Shown here: positions 1-13,086 of the stretch, in pieces
Layout: every line of letters begins with the position of its first letter
Position numbering within the stretch: position 1 is the stretch's first letter
Source of the DNA: Diphasiastrum complanatum
Lineage: Eukaryota; Streptophyta; Lycopodiopsida; Lycopodiales; Lycopodiaceae
Direction of reading: 5' to 3'
DNA: 64,000 nucleotides
NCBI GenBank assembly: GCA_029204225.1
Contig: CM055092.1
Span: 71,489,472-71,553,471, forward strand
The notes under the pieces: generated by a model
Told to the model about the DNA's origin: nothing
What the model saw: only the letters and a program-made list of their open reading frames with translations
Databases searched by the model: none
Position numbers and translations under genes: made by a program

Positions 1-479
1 GGCCGTCTGTCTCGAAATTGAGAACAGATATGTGTGCATTTTTGTACATTAGTGCATCTGGGTTTTTCATCCACCTACTTAGAATAATTGACATAAAATG
101 CATAGTGCATTTTTTGAGTTGAAGGCAGTTCTAATTCATATTGTCGATCTCAGGATACAAATGCACATATTCTCAAAGTTTTATTAGTCAATTAGTATCA
201 AACTTATGCAGCACCCAATCTCCATCTTGGTAACTTACCACCCTTTGACACTTATTTGTCGTACTCCCTTGGGCGTAAGTCAAGCCATCTTAACATTTTC
301 ATGGGAGATCCTATACTCTTCCACATGGTAAAAGCCATCTGTTGCTTACCCTGAAGATTTCTCTATCAATTATGGAAGCAACAACGATTTTGAACCCTTT
401 AGATTTAGCAAGCAGGCTCATTTTGTCTGTTGTAGGAAGAAACTGAATGCCGCATAAGCATTAGGTATAGTTTTGTGCA

Positions 480-660
480 CCATGGTTTCACTAAGTCTAT
501 AGTCTCAGATAGGGATGCTAGATTCACTAGCAACTTTAGAGAACAAGGTTTGACAGCTTAGGGACCATTTGGAAGTTTTTCATCTACGTACCTCCCCCAA
601 ACAGGTGGTCAAAGTGAAATAGCCAGTATGACTGTGTTGGACCTTCTAAAAATCTATGTG
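480..660 (+). pseudogene. Ty3/gypsy integrase core remnant
   Basis: A short degraded piece of a retroviral-type integrase. Around 496-534 the frame reads SIVSDRDARFTSNF, which carries the second catalytic Asp of the DDE triad. Around 586-618 it reads TYLPQTGGQSE, the block that holds the catalytic Glu. A stop and a frame change lie between them, so it is not functional. It faces the opposite way to the RT remnant at 800-1560, so the two are not one simple element. On the minus strand near 165-235 a weak QDGDWVLHKF-like string may be the post-integrase part of another gypsy copy. Confidence 0.6.
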
Positions 661-799
661 CATGATAAGGAGTCAATGGGAAAAATGTTATCTTTGCCTA
701 GATGATTTACCAATTGGAGATTACTTGAGGGCAGGTAGAATGATCATTAGTTCCTTTTTGTAGATGTCATCACTCCTTGTAATCTAAGGCTCTCATAGG

Positions 800-1560
800 C
801 AACCGCATGTCCTTGGTTCAAAATAGCACCAATGCAAGTCTTTCAGTGTCCATATCAACCACTGAAATAAGTTATCAATTTGCTGGTCCAGGTGTCACAG
901 CTTTATTGGAGAACTTAAACACTCTTTTATCCTTAGTCAGAAGTCTCAACGAAACTTTATCGCTTTATGGTGAGTTCATGCAAGGAGCAGCTATATGAGC
1001 AAAATGGCAAATGAATCTTTGCATCATTCTATTATAGCCCCAAGAAAGATCTCACTTCAAGAATATCTTTGGGGTCAGGCCATTCTTTAAAGATAATATG
1101 CCCTAGGAAGAATAAAATTTTGTCAGCCTTACAGTGAGCTTTCCTTGAAAACCTTGACAACAATGGTAGTTGGCCAAATGTTCCTTTTACTCTTCTTCAC
1201 TTCTACTTCTAACCAAAATATAGTCAAAGAAAATTCTTGTGACATCACAATCATCCCCGAGAATTCTAAAAATTATTCTATTGGAAGTGGCAAAAGCATT
1301 TGTCAAAACCAGAAGGAACAATGATATCTATACAAGCCAAAGGTAGTGTCAAAACTCATTTATGTATATCCTCTTGTATTACCATATTCAATAATAACTA
1401 CTAGTCAAATCAATGCGGCTAACAATAGTAGCTCCCATTAGTCTATTCATACTGTCATCAATTGGAGGAATGCAAAACTGATCCTTCACAATCTTGTTTA
1501 CCGCATAATCAAAACACACTAGAAAAGTCCCATCTGTTTTTCAAGCAAACAATACATGTT
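800..1560 (-). pseudogene. Ty3/gypsy reverse transcriptase/RNase H connection remnant
   Basis: Read on the minus strand from 1560 downward, RT landmarks appear in order. First comes TDGTFLVCFDYAVNK (gypsy DGxxRxCxDYRxLNK block, about 1540-1492), then SRIDLTSSYY, then LTNAFATSNR. Next is IFFDYILVRSRSEEE, a decayed form of the FLDDILVYS catalytic box, followed by AHIAAPCMNSP, the connection to RNase H. Several stops and frame changes break it. The plus-strand 63-codon frame at 807-998 is only the antisense of this region. Confidence 0.6.
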
Positions 1561-1804
1561 AATGGTATGGCAAACTATTAGGTCTTCTTAATCTCGTCTC
1601 TAATAAATCTTTACCTCGTTGTTGAGCACAACTAAACTCATTCAGGAGCTCGGTAAGAATAGAACTTTTTAGGAGAGTATCAATTACGTGATCTTTAGAC
1701 CTTTCAAGGAGTATTCATCTAGTTAGGGATAATTTCAACCTTTCATTATCATCAAACGAAGGTACGTCAATAGGACTATTGACTTAACAAATATCAAGAT
1801 GAAG

Positions 1805-2230
1805 TGTTATGGAGCCAAACAACCCAACCAAGTAGAAATTGAAAGTCTTCACCCCCGAGCCACAGTGATTGAATATAGGAGATGAGAGGTTTTTGGCAAC
1901 TAAATATCAGAATCTAGAAGCGTAGGATGGCGATTTCCTGTAGGTATATATAGACTCTTGTAGCCTAGGAATATTCCTTCGAGGACCCTGATCCTTTGCT
2001 GAATCCTTAGTCAATTGCTTTTGATTTGCTCAGCATGCATTAGAGCTGTCAATCACCATGCACTACTCCACATGTCCTAATTGGAGTGCCTAGGCTCTCA
2101 CAAGGTTATTAATTACGTTTATGGCCTACTTCGGAATGGCGAGGCGTAACTAATAAACTCGTACACTAAAGTGCCGAATATCCACGTCAAAGATTATTTT
2201 GTATCCTCTGAACCAGACATGGACATAACA
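1805..2230 (-). repeat. LTR of a gypsy chromovirus (3' copy), minus strand
   Basis: On the minus strand this starts TGTTATGTCCATG at 2230, directly after a purine tract (AAGGGGGGAAGAA, 2231-2243) that fits a polypurine tract. It ends near 1805 with CCATAACA. The internal text is shared with LTRs at 10284-10485 and 53946-54395: CGAGTTTAT, then AGTTACGCC, then TTAATAACCTTGTGA. Outer boundaries are read by eye from the TG...CA ends. It lies 3' of the pol remnant at 2290-3900, as expected for that element's 3' LTR. Confidence 0.65.
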
Positions 2231-2289
2231 TTCTTCCCCCCTTGAACTTATGTCCTCATAAGTGGAACTTAGGAAAATTCTTCTCTATA

Positions 2290-3900
2290 CTTTCAACTCT
2301 TTCCCATGATAAATCCTTTCCATCGGATCAAGCAATCAAAGATAGAACAATTTTTCAATTGTTTATCTTTGGTTATGAGTACTCTTGTTGGTTCCAAAAG
2401 TACACTAAGCGATAGATCCTCCAAATGGGTAAGATCTTCATCAGATCCAACTATATCACCTTCATGTAAACTTAATTTCAACCGGCTTACACGAAACACT
2501 GGATGAGAAGTAGACTTATCATGAAAATCAGGTTTGTTTATCTAAAATAGCAATTTGCTTTATAATCTGAAATGGTCCACAATATCTTGTGGACAATTTA
2601 TAATGCTTTCCGGTATGCATAGTCCTAGATTCTTTTGGAATTCTAAGATATAACCAATCATCGACATGTAGGAAATCAGCAACTTTCTAGATCTTAACAG
2701 ATTTAGTTTCCACATTAACCTAAAATCCAGGCTGAAAACCGTGTATAAGCATAACCGGACTATAACCTCTAGCATAATGTTTTCTACTATTGTGAGCAAA
2801 CTCAATTAAAGGAATGTAATCCTCCCACTGAGACCGCCTGTGAGACACATAGGTCCTCAACATATCCTCCATAGTCTGATTAGTTCTTTTAGTCTACCCA
2901 TCTAATTCAGGATGACTAGTAGAACTAAAGCTAAGCGAGGTTTCAAGCTTACGAAATACATCTGACCATAAGTGAGTTGTAAACTTAGGATCTCTATCAC
3001 TAACAATATCACTGGGCAGTCCATATAACCTAAATAATCTTTCAAAAAGATCTGGGCTAAATCCGAAGCCTTGGCAGTTGACTTAACTGGTATGAGCATA
3101 GCTAACTTGGTAAACCTATCCACTACAACCCAAATAGAATCGTTTTTCCATTGGTTCTTAGGAAGTCCAACTATAAAATCCATGGATACGCTTTCTCATC
3201 TCTTTTGAGAGATATCTAAGGGTTGCAACAACCCTCTAGCCTTTAAGCGTTCGGCTTTGGCTAGCTGACAAGGTTTATACTTAACCACATAAGACTCAAC
3301 ATATGGCTTGAGTTTCGGCCACTAAAATTCTCTTCTGAACAAGTCTAAAATCTTGTGAATACTTGGATGACCTACACAGGGTACATCATGACATTAAAAA
3401 AGAATTCTCTTCTTTATCTCATCATCACTTGGTGTACAAACCTTCCCATTTCGAATAATGAATTGTTCCACAATCTTCTTTTCTTTCTCAGACAACTGAG
3501 ATCCCTGTGAATCCATCTCAGTTTCATCCTCATTCATTTCGGTCTTTATCAACTTCCATATCCGACCAAAATAAGAATCATTTTCATAATTTCCTCTCAA
3601 TGAAAGATATAGATCCGTAAAAATTTGGGTCAATGAAAGTTCATTAATTCACCAATCTGACTAAGAGCATCTACAACTTGGTTAGAGCTAACTTTGACAT
3701 ATCAGAACTCATGCTCAAATTCTTGCATAAGCTCAACCCATCAAGCTTTACGACCCCTCAGATCGTGTTGATTGCAAAAAAACTTTGGGGGCTGGTGATC
3801 TGTATACACTATAAACTGATTACCATAAAGAGAATGCCTCTACAAACTTATAATACAGAGAAGGGTCATATTCACTTAGACAAAATCCGAGTGATATGAG
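2290..3900 (-). pseudogene. Gypsy chromovirus pol 3' half: RNase H, integrase, chromodomain
   Basis: Read from 3900 down. RNase H block (YGNQFIVYTDHQPPKFF, then VVDALSQIG, about 3860-3640). Then a linker. Then the integrase HHCC zinc finger (GHPSIHKILDLFRREF and YKPCQLAKAERLKARGLL, about 3390-3230). Then the catalytic core starting [11 protein letters not shown] (first Asp, 3186-3150) and VSDRD (second Asp, other frame). Then GYSPVMLIHGFQP. Last is a chromodomain-type tail with LEPTRVLITKDKQL and CLIRWKG (about 2420-2310). Stops and frameshifts show it is dead. A PPT and LTR follow at 2243-1805. The chromodomain tail closely matches the plus-strand copy at 53.7-53.9 kb. Confidence 0.75.
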
Positions 3901-3953
3901 ATAGGATTTGAGTGCATGAATCACATCAAATAACTATTTCTCCTTGTTTGACA

Positions 3954-4235
3954 ATGGCAAAATTGAATGATGTCGAGTTACTGGAATCTAGTATGCCAGA
4001 TGGTACAAACTTTAGCATCTGGAAGTTCAAGATGCAAAATATTCTCCAAGATCGAGAATATTGAGACATTGTCACAGGTGTTGAGACAGCTCCAACTACA
4101 GACAGAGAGTTGCGAGAGTATCTAGAGCGGAGGAGAAAAGCTCATCATATTATTGACTTGTCGTAAAAGATATGATTATTCCTCACATCAAGGATGCTAC
4201 TGGACCCAAGGAGGCTTGGGATATTCACATTCGGA
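3954..4235 (+). pseudogene. Ty1/copia gag N-terminal fragment
   Basis: Starts at an ATG (MAKLNDVELLESSMPDGTNF) and continues SIWKFKMQNILQDREY. This is the usual start of copia gag in plants (DUF4219/UBN2 type: NGxNFxxWKFxMQ). An in-frame TGA sits where these proteins usually have Trp. Further on, another frame reads IKDATGPKEAWDIH, typical UBN2 text. The fragment stops abruptly at about 4235, where minus-strand gypsy gag sequence begins, so it is a truncated insertion or rearrangement product. Confidence 0.65.
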
Positions 4236-4239
4236 TAAG

Positions 4240-4988
4240 GTAATCCTGCTCCTCCTGGTGTTGAAGATTGATCAACTGGCACTAATACAAAATGAGGTGA
4301 CGATGGAGCTACCTCCTTGCGCTTTTGTGCTCGCGTAACAACTAACACTGGAATGTTAGGATAGGGAAGTCTCCTTGGTACAGCTGAGTGTGGAGTTGTG
4401 CTTGTGCTTGATGATTGAACTGCAATCCAATTCAATGGCGCGCTTGTGATGGCTCTCAATGGACAATTCTACTGGCGGCAGAAGGGCGGGTAAATTCCTT
4501 TGTTTGGACATTCGGCACTCCGCATCCGTAACATCCATATAATCTGCCCCCTTGGCATTGTGGTTGTGCAGCGTATGTGGCGTAATACTCATTAATGGCA
4601 GGATCGATGAAAAATTCTTCAGGTCTATACCATTGTTGCATTTCCTGTTGGAAAAATGTTTCGGCTTCTGCCGCCATGAGATTTTTCACCTGGGCTAGTT
4701 GAGGATTGTTTGGCCCTGGTGGTGCTGGTAGTGCCATTCTTTGTTGCTGAGAGCCTGGGGTGTTCCCTGATGGTAAGCATAAGAGGTCTGGAATTAAGCT
4801 CTCTTCTGTTGTATGATCCGTGGGGGAGCAATAAGTAGTGTCGTGCGAGAACGCATTGCATAGGTGACAATATCTGTGAGTCAACAAGTTCTGCTTCAGT
4901 ATTGAGCACTCATTTGACATATGATTCTGGGTACAAATGGGACACCAAACATTGTCTTGTCGAGGATAATTCTACTGGTAAGGATCTA
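4240..4988 (-). pseudogene. Gypsy gag C-terminal region with zinc knuckles
   Basis: On the minus strand it contains CPICTQNHMSNEC (CX2CX3HX4C) and then CHLCNAFSHDTTYC (CX2CX4HX4C, the canonical nucleocapsid knuckle). A Gln/Pro-rich stretch and a further CYGCG motif follow. The later part (PVLVVTRAQKRKE) matches the gag tail PLMVITRAQKQKE of the element at 26.2-29.7 kb, so both belong to one non-chromoviral gypsy family. The reading frame shifts near 4450. No protease or RT follows, so it is an isolated fragment. Confidence 0.65.
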
Positions 4989-4990
4989 GT

Positions 4991-5475
4991 TGTTACGAGC
5001 ACGTAACCAGGGCCGAACCCTAGAGAACACAAGAGGTCTAGTTAACAGATTATCTTGGGAAAGGCCAAATTCAGACCAATAGTTCACCATGGGCCTCACC
5101 AGTCCTTTTGGTGAAATAGAAAGAGGGGTCTATGCGTCTTTGCGTAGATTACAGAGCCCTCAATAAAGTCACAATTAAGAATAAGTACCCTATGCCTCGG
5201 GCAGACGAGTTGTTTGGTCAACTCGACGAGGCTAAGTTTTTCAGTAAAATAGACCTCAGATCGGGATATCATCAAGTCCGTATAAAGTCGGAAGATGTCC
5301 CGAAAACAGCCTTTAGGACTCGTCATGGTCATTATGAGTTTAAGGTGATGCCATTTGGGCTCACAAATGCTCCAGCTATCTTTATGACCTTGCTGAACAG
5401 TGTCCTCAGACCATACTTGGGTAAGTTTGTGGTCGTATTTTTAGATGACATCCTCGTCTACAGCAAAAAGGAAAT
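4991..5475 (+). mobile_element. Chimeric fragment: chromovirus LTR start joined to its RT domain
   Basis: Bases 4991-5033 match the first ~43 bp of the LTR at 41440 (TGTTACGAGC.CGTAACCAG, then CCGAACCCTAGAGAACAC). From about 5041 the text jumps to the RT region equivalent to about 44556 (AACAGA.TATCTTGGGAAAGG). RT is then readable to the [10 protein letters not shown] box at about 5470: [31 protein letters not shown]. Identity to the complete element looks very high by eye. An in-frame TAG interrupts it near 5116 (LVK*K). After 5475 the frame enters unrelated sequence. Confidence 0.8.
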
Positions 5476-5753
5476 GCTAATCTATTCCCTGGCAACGACG
5501 CCAAAATTGTAGCGGCCTAGTTCATATGTCATGCATCGATTCGTTCCCTTAGGAATAGTGCTTTTCTTGAGAAGTTAGCTTGCAAAACTTCCCTCTTCCT
5601 ATCTAACCACACCTACATTAGCCACTCCTAGATTAACCACACAAACAACAAGAAAGAGATGGTGGAGGCAACTTGCACCCGTCCCTCTCTCACCTTTCTA
5701 AAGATCATAAAAAAGAGCAATGCAAATGAAATAGCAAATAGACACAAACATCA

Positions 5754-7274
<1,521 letters not shown>

Positions 7275-7324
<50 letters not shown>
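7275..7324. repeat. (GA)25 microsatellite
   Basis: A 50-bp GA run that coincides with the 5' truncation point of the LINE fragment on its left. Confidence 0.97.
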
Positions 7325-7330
<6 letters not shown>

Positions 7331-7799
7331 TGCAAGGATGTTCTAATATGATTTTGGCAGAATCTCCTCCTCCTGTTGAACATGGAAAATGGGTACAAGA
7401 GGTGTCTTTTTATTCTTGGGGAAGGCCCTGCCCCTGATCTCTGATTGGCTATTTACAATGGCAAGCATTCTAATCCAAGCCGTTTAAGTTAACACAAAAG
7501 GAATCTAATGGTGCTAAGAAAACACAAGGAGAACTCACATGTTTCATGTGAGTTCTAATTTGAGCCTTTTAGCTTTTTATTGGCAACTTGAATTAGGGCC
7601 TCTAATGTCATTTTAGAGTTTTAAGCCCCTAGTCACTTATTCCTAGTTCTACAAACTAATTTGTGTGCTCATTGGAGGGCTTGTACACACAAGAAGCCCG
7701 TGCCCTCGCACTTATTACTCTAGTGTACTATGGCGGAACCCACTTGGTAAGCTTAGCCAATAGTACTTTAGTGGCGGGGCCCACTAAGTTCCCAACAGA
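7325..7799. other. Unassigned spacer with a perfect 12-bp hairpin
   Basis: No coding similarity recognised. At 7530-7556 AGAACTCACATG is followed by a TTT loop and its exact reverse complement CATGTGAGTTCT. The rest is moderately AT-rich. Confidence 0.6.
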
Positions 7800-8175
7800 T
7801 GAATTGCCAAAGAGCTAGTTTAGAATCGAATGATGGAACCTTATTCCATAAATTCATAAACTCTTGGACATAAGAGTCCAAATTCTTCATCCCCATTGCA
7901 ATTGATGAACTTCTAATAGTAGGCTCCGCAACTACAAACGATTTTTTGAAAATTTCCATGGATTCTCCCCATGTAGCAGGTTATCACACCACCACTACGA
8001 AGCCTTGCCACAAAAAAACAAAACAACACTCTCAATCTTCTTCTTTTCAGAAATTTCGTGTAGAATGAAGTAGCTATTCCATTTAGTCAGCCAGTCATCC
8101 ACCACCTCAGGCTTCTACTCTTTCTTCTCTCCTAAATATGGTTCTGGCTGAAACCCCAAATTCGGCAAGGATAGA
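7800..8175 (-). pseudogene. Gypsy gag fragment
   Basis: On the minus strand a gag (Retrotrans_gag-like) pattern is readable: GFQPEPYLGEKKE, then PEVVDDWLTKWNSYF, EISEKKKIESVVLFF, and finally LDSYVQEFMNLWNKVP. The order fits gag: substrate-binding start, W...Y helix, then the EF/L segment. A stop near 8130 (KKE*KPE) and another near 8000 break it. It could be gag of the dissected minus-strand element bounded by LTRs at 10284-10485 and 1805-2230, which is an inference from orientation and order. Confidence 0.55.
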
Positions 8176-10270
8176 GTCTTAACTTGATTTAGCAAAAATC
8201 TGCTGGGCTCGCAAAGTGTTTCAATTATTCATCTCATTAAGTGCCACACTCAACAGCTAACAAATTTGGAGATAGGTCAACATGGGAACCATTCCTTTTA
8301 GACTTGCATTATCTTCGGCCCATTATTGATCACCTAAACAAAGATTGCCTTAATTAGTTGATAGATCGCAACATCTTTAACTATAAGTGAAATTAGTTGT
8401 GATCTCGTAAACCAACTGATTACATCTCAGTAAGGCCATTCACTTTTCAAGCCAATTTCGTTTTGATCATAACCAACAGTTGAGAACAATTCAAAACAAT
8501 TTCGGTTCTCTTTAAAATTCACGTAACTGGGATTTTTAAATTCTGGTCAATATGGACTGGAATTGTGAAAATTGATTTTCATCATCGAACTCTCAGTTTC
8601 ACTGTTATCAACCCAAATCGAAATGATTTTGAAACATCCGGCATGCAACAAGATCCACATGCAGTGATTTACGAAAAAATAGACTTTTTTACATAAACTA
8701 CCTAACTGAACTGAAAATTTACTTTTTATAATGCATGAAATTTCATCACGAAAACTACTGTAACACATTGTACTCTGTTCCCATACATGAAAAGTGATGT
8801 AAATGACTTTTCCACAGAGAAAATGCAACCTATTGCTTAACCTCCCAACATGCAATCAGAACATTTCAAAAATTTGCCAATTTTTGAACTAAAAATTGCC
8901 AAACTTCCAACGATCAAAACTTCTGCTACAGAGCACCAAATTGGACGCCGTAAAGCGCAGAACAAAGGGAGAGTAGGTTAGCAAGATGCCTACCATGTCA
9001 CCCCAGTCTATACTAGTCACACATGTGAGCAATTCATGCTGGAAAAACCAGCAGGCACGCACTTTTGCAAGGAGGTTTTGTCAAAATTCATACGTACGCT
9101 TTGCATGCCATCAAATATACATTACAAACAGTCTATAAAGGTTCATCAGAGAACAATAGAAGCTTCAATCAGATCCAGCAAAGTTATGTAGGTTTGGATC
9201 AACCAAAAAATGGTTTCCAGAAGGGCGCCTACCAAGGAAAATTCGGTGAATTGTTGCCTAAGCCTCCAAGCACCAAAACAAGTGTATGAGGGCTTGAATC
9301 AGAGATAATCCATAGGCTTTAGGTTCTATAAAAAGAGTTACTCATGCCCAAAAATTATCAAAAATACACTAATTTTTGAGGTTTTAAAGAGTACCTTAAA
9401 CTTGTTCACAACTTCATTGTACCTCTGAGAACATGCATGCAAAGTTTACAACATAGAAAATGACAAAAAAAAAATGAAAAAACCAAGTTTTTTGACCATT
9501 TTTTGAATTTGTTTTTAAGATGTTCTAATGGATCACAACCACATGCAAGTGCAATCAGACCCTAACTACTATAATTCAACCTCATGCAAGCACTGAAAGC
9601 TTTGATGCTCAATACTGACTCTTACTGATCAATTTTAGACAAAGTCATCATATTTTGACCAATATACAGTCTCAATCCAATATTGACCATATAATTGGCA
9701 TGCAATCATGGTCATAATGACCGAAAAAATACGTTTGATGAATTTCAAGCTAAAATAGTTAATACTTGTCAAAAATCGAGTGAATTGTAGTTACATCTAT
9801 GGAGAACATCCATAACACTGATCTTTATGCTAAAAACAATCAAGATCCTGAGAAGCCACCTACTTGGAGGTCAATTCCACCACCAGGAAGAAAAAGCAAG
9901 GAGCTACTATCAAAAAGTGTTGACGATTGGTTATTGTTTGATGTATTGGTAAAATAAAAAATCATTGATTATGTACTATGCAATCAAAAAATTTATATCA
10001 ATTGAATCACCATGATGTTTCAACATTTATTTTCTAGCCAAACGTTCTAGACTGTGTTGTAAGATCAAAAGACCTTCTATTGTCAATTTTTCTTCACATG
10101 ACAATTACAAAACAGAATAGGCATCATGACAAATCAGAAAAAAGCAGAAAAAATATGCGTCAACATTGAAATTAAATATGTTTGAACATGCATCAAAAAA
10201 ATAGGCATCAACACTGAAATTCAATATATTCCTGCATAAGCGTCTCCACCTTCTGATCAATGCAAGCCCA
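8176..10270. other. Unassigned region, possibly retroelement 5' leader
   Basis: No coding similarity recognised on either strand. Short frames at 8547-8855 (minus) and 9065-9289 (plus) show no known domain. It lies between a minus-strand primer site at 10271-10283 and gag at 7800-8175, so some of it may be the untranslated leader of the same gypsy element. Confidence 0.4.
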
Positions 10271-10283
10271 GCTCTGATATCAC
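10271..10283 (-). promoter_or_regulatory. Retrotransposon primer binding site (initiator tRNA-Met type)
   Basis: The minus strand reads GTGATATCAGAGC, two changes in the first bases from the standard plant PBS TGGTATCAGAGC. It lies immediately inside the LTR at 10284-10485, which marks that LTR as a 5' copy. Confidence 0.6.
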
Positions 10284-10485
10284 TATAAACATCGCCAAGT
10301 ATAGATCCTTAAGATCCTATTGCATACGCCAAAAGGAGTGTTGTGCAGCCAAGGCCTTCACAAGGTTATTAACCACATCTCTGGCCTAGTTTGGAATGAC
10401 GAGGCGTAACTGATAAACTCGTACACTGGAGAATATCTAGATCAAGGATTATTCCCAATTCTGTGAACCAAACATGGACATAACA
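10284..10485 (-). repeat. Truncated 5' LTR of the gypsy chromovirus family, minus strand
   Basis: On the minus strand it starts TGTTATGTCCATG at 10485. It shares GTGTACGAGTTTAT, AGTTACGCCTCG and TAATAACCTTGTGA with the LTR at 1805-2230. It is only about 200 bp against about 426-450 bp for the other two copies, so its 3' half appears deleted. A primer site follows directly. Confidence 0.65.
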
Positions 10486-11760
10486 ATATGCCACCGCATG
10501 CAAGAGTTAGAGCTCATCCCCATCCCTCTAGAGTCACCAAGAAATATAATGTCCATGTAAAGATAGGCCAGAGGGAGTAAGAAAGAAGTAAAAATGCATG
10601 TCAAAGTTCATAGTGGCAATAAAAGAAAAGATGAGTGAAAGTCATATCCTCAAGAGAGCTAAAAAGATAGATTCTATCATGAATAAAAGGCTTGCTAACT
10701 AGTTAAGACTCTAACTAACGAGAAAAAACCAAAAACTCAACATAAGGTGTCTGTTTGACAAGAGATATTTATCTTTTCCAAAAAGAAAGGAGCGTTATAT
10801 GGGTTCCAATTGGCATTCACATAGTCAAAAAACATAGTTGGGGCCAAATTCAATAGTGTACAACTGTCACCCTTTGTGTTAAGGAGATACTTTATTGTGA
10901 AACTCAAGCTCTAGCAATCATGAGTATCTTCTCCAGGTGCAAGAATGACAATATCAAAAGTGTAGGACTAGTCTCCATAGAATGCAAGATTCCTTAACTA
11001 AAAAATAAGGCATATGATAGCTAGCTCTTATGCTTTCAAATCTAAGAATTTAAAATTGGGTCATGATAAATTTACAACAAAAAGGATCCCAATGATTCAT
11101 AAAAGTGATGGAGATTACACAATAGCTTGAATTACATTGAATCTAGCAAGTAGAAACAAGACTAGCTCCTAATTCTAGCTTATGTTGGCATTTGAGCCAC
11201 TTAAGCTCATAGATTTGGATCAAATTTAGGTCAGATAGTACAACAAGAAATCCCGACCTGTAATAACTTCAAATAGCTTTCAATCAATGCAATAAATGAA
11301 CTCGAGATCCACCATAGAACAATGCTAGAACTTGCCACATAAAAACAATGTCTTGGAAAGTTAAAAATCTCGATTTCTACATCAAATTAGATCATGATTT
11401 ACAATGATATGTATGCAAGAGCACCTTGGATCTAGGTTTAGAGGTTCTTCCCAACCGCACATTATCTAACCTATAATCAGAATGTTGACCTCATGAGAGT
11501 GAGATCCCTTAACAATGTAAAAATTGCTATTTTAAGTCCTATATTCTCTCCAAGGCTAAAATGGCCTTTTGTTCTCACATGAAAGGATGCTACAAGACCC
11601 CGAATGAGGAATATAAACATTGTGAAATTTGTCTAAGCATCTATCCACGTGGCCAATGCCACATCATCACATTACTTGGCAAAAAGTTGTGAAAATCTAA
11701 TAGGTCAAAAGGAGGCCAAAAAGATAAGAGAGAGGCTGGGGGGGTCGTGTGTGTGTGAGA
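10486..11760. other. No recognisable feature
   Basis: AT-rich sequence with many stops in all frames. No motif, splice-consistent exon or repeat boundary was recognised. A short (GT)n run is present near 11740-11755. Confidence 0.4.
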
Positions 11761-11859
11761 GACATGGTTGAGCCTTTACTTGGTGGTGCACAACCTGCAA
11801 CAGATAGGCACTCCTACTGAGTCAATTAACAAATTCATGAACCTATCTTCTTTGTTGCA

Positions 11860-12020
11860 TAGCTTGTTGAATTTGAGGTTATCACTCAATATATTGCTAA
11901 GCTACAAGGACCATTCAAGTACAATGTCCAATCAATTTGGCCTATTTCACTTATTAATGCTATGTCCTATGTTGCTACTTTACATCATGTAGAAAAGAAT
12001 GATCAAAATAGGTCTTTTAC
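11860..12020 (+). pseudogene. Possible retrotransposon gag scrap
   Basis: One plus frame reads EFEVITQYIAKLQGPFKYNV and then INAMSYVATLHHVEKNDQ. This resembles the gag segment where a short YIxxL core is followed by an AMxxAxxxE helix. It is short and has no knuckle or protease next to it, so the call is weak. Confidence 0.3.
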
Positions 12021-12037
12021 ATTTTTGTGCTTGTTTA

Positions 12038-12233
12038 TCAAGTGAGGACCTAACAGGCCATTTGATATTATTGTATTTTCTCTTCCATGTCATCTTTTGT
12101 GTAGCTAAATGAGTTGAATTCCAGACCTTTGTTAATCAAGTGAGGACCTAACAGGCCATTTGATATTATTTTATTTTCTCTTCCATGTCCTCTTTTGTGT
12201 AGCTGAATTGAGTTGAATTCCAGACCTTTGTTA
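12038..12233. repeat. Tandem duplication, 98-bp unit
   Basis: Two head-to-tail copies (12038-12135 and 12136-12233) start TCAAGTGAGGACCTAACAGG and end ..CCAGACCTTTGTTAA. Only a few substitutions separate them. Confidence 0.9.
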
Positions 12234-12377
12234 AAGGAAAGGAGGTCCTCACCAACCCTCCACGTATTGGAGCACAACCATTTGATTTTGCTAAGTCATT
12301 TGTTGTCAAAGTCAAATAGTTATAAGGAGACAAACAAATATCTATTTGATGTATCATCTCTCCCATATGAATATCTT

Positions 12378-12605
12378 AGTTGTGCATGATATATGGCCTA
12401 CAACAAAAGCATGGTTACTAACAAAAAGAGCAAAAAATCAAAAATTAAGTACAAAGGGAAGATTAATCATTTAAGTGAAGCATTGAGGAGAGAAGAATCA
12501 GTGTCCAAGTGACCAAAAATAATAGTATGGACCGATGGTCCTAGTTGTGCATGATATATGGCCTACAACAAAAGCATGGTTACTAACAAAAAGAGCAAAA
12601 AATCA
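12378..12605. repeat. Spaced direct repeat of about 64 bp
   Basis: TAGTTGTGCATGATATATGG through AAAGAGCAAAAAATCAA occurs at about 12378-12441 and again at 12542-12605, nearly identical, with about 100 bp between. Confidence 0.85.
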
Positions 12606-13086
12606 ATTCCTATAGATCACAACTTTCTTGAATCTATACGATGCTCAGGTTATATATGACATGCTACAAGGACAACAATAGTAAGGATGGAGTCAAAAAA
12701 TTTCTTCCAAAGAAAAGCTTAAATGAACGTGTTTCTTTAGATAACTTGCCATGGCCGAATTATTGAATGCAATTTTGTCATAAAACTTGTGAGCAGTCCA
12801 TATCATACGACATTATGATTATTTTCTACAAACTTATGCCAACTAGTCCCATCAAGGGTTTGTCACAACTAGGTTGTTGCAACAACAAAGGAGGGTTGTG
12901 GCGGAAGCGATGCAACTAAGTTCTCCTTGAGAAGTAAAGCAAAATCATTCATACAACCTATCATCAGTGCAATGAAGAAACTACCGTTCCAAAAAAAAGG
13001 AAGGATGCATCCGATCACATGAAAAAGAAGAGAATCCCTAATCAATAAACCATCTTCAAAAGTATAAGAAAGTTGTGAGAACCGAC

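Noticed and set aside
807-998. 63-codon plus-strand open frame
   Set aside because: It is antisense to a recognisable gypsy RT/RNase H connection remnant.
11460-11530. Candidate last RbcX exon (minus frame reading LTLMRSTF)
   Set aside because: Only a few residues resemble the expected LxLMRERL segment; a stop follows at once and no suitable splice site frames it.
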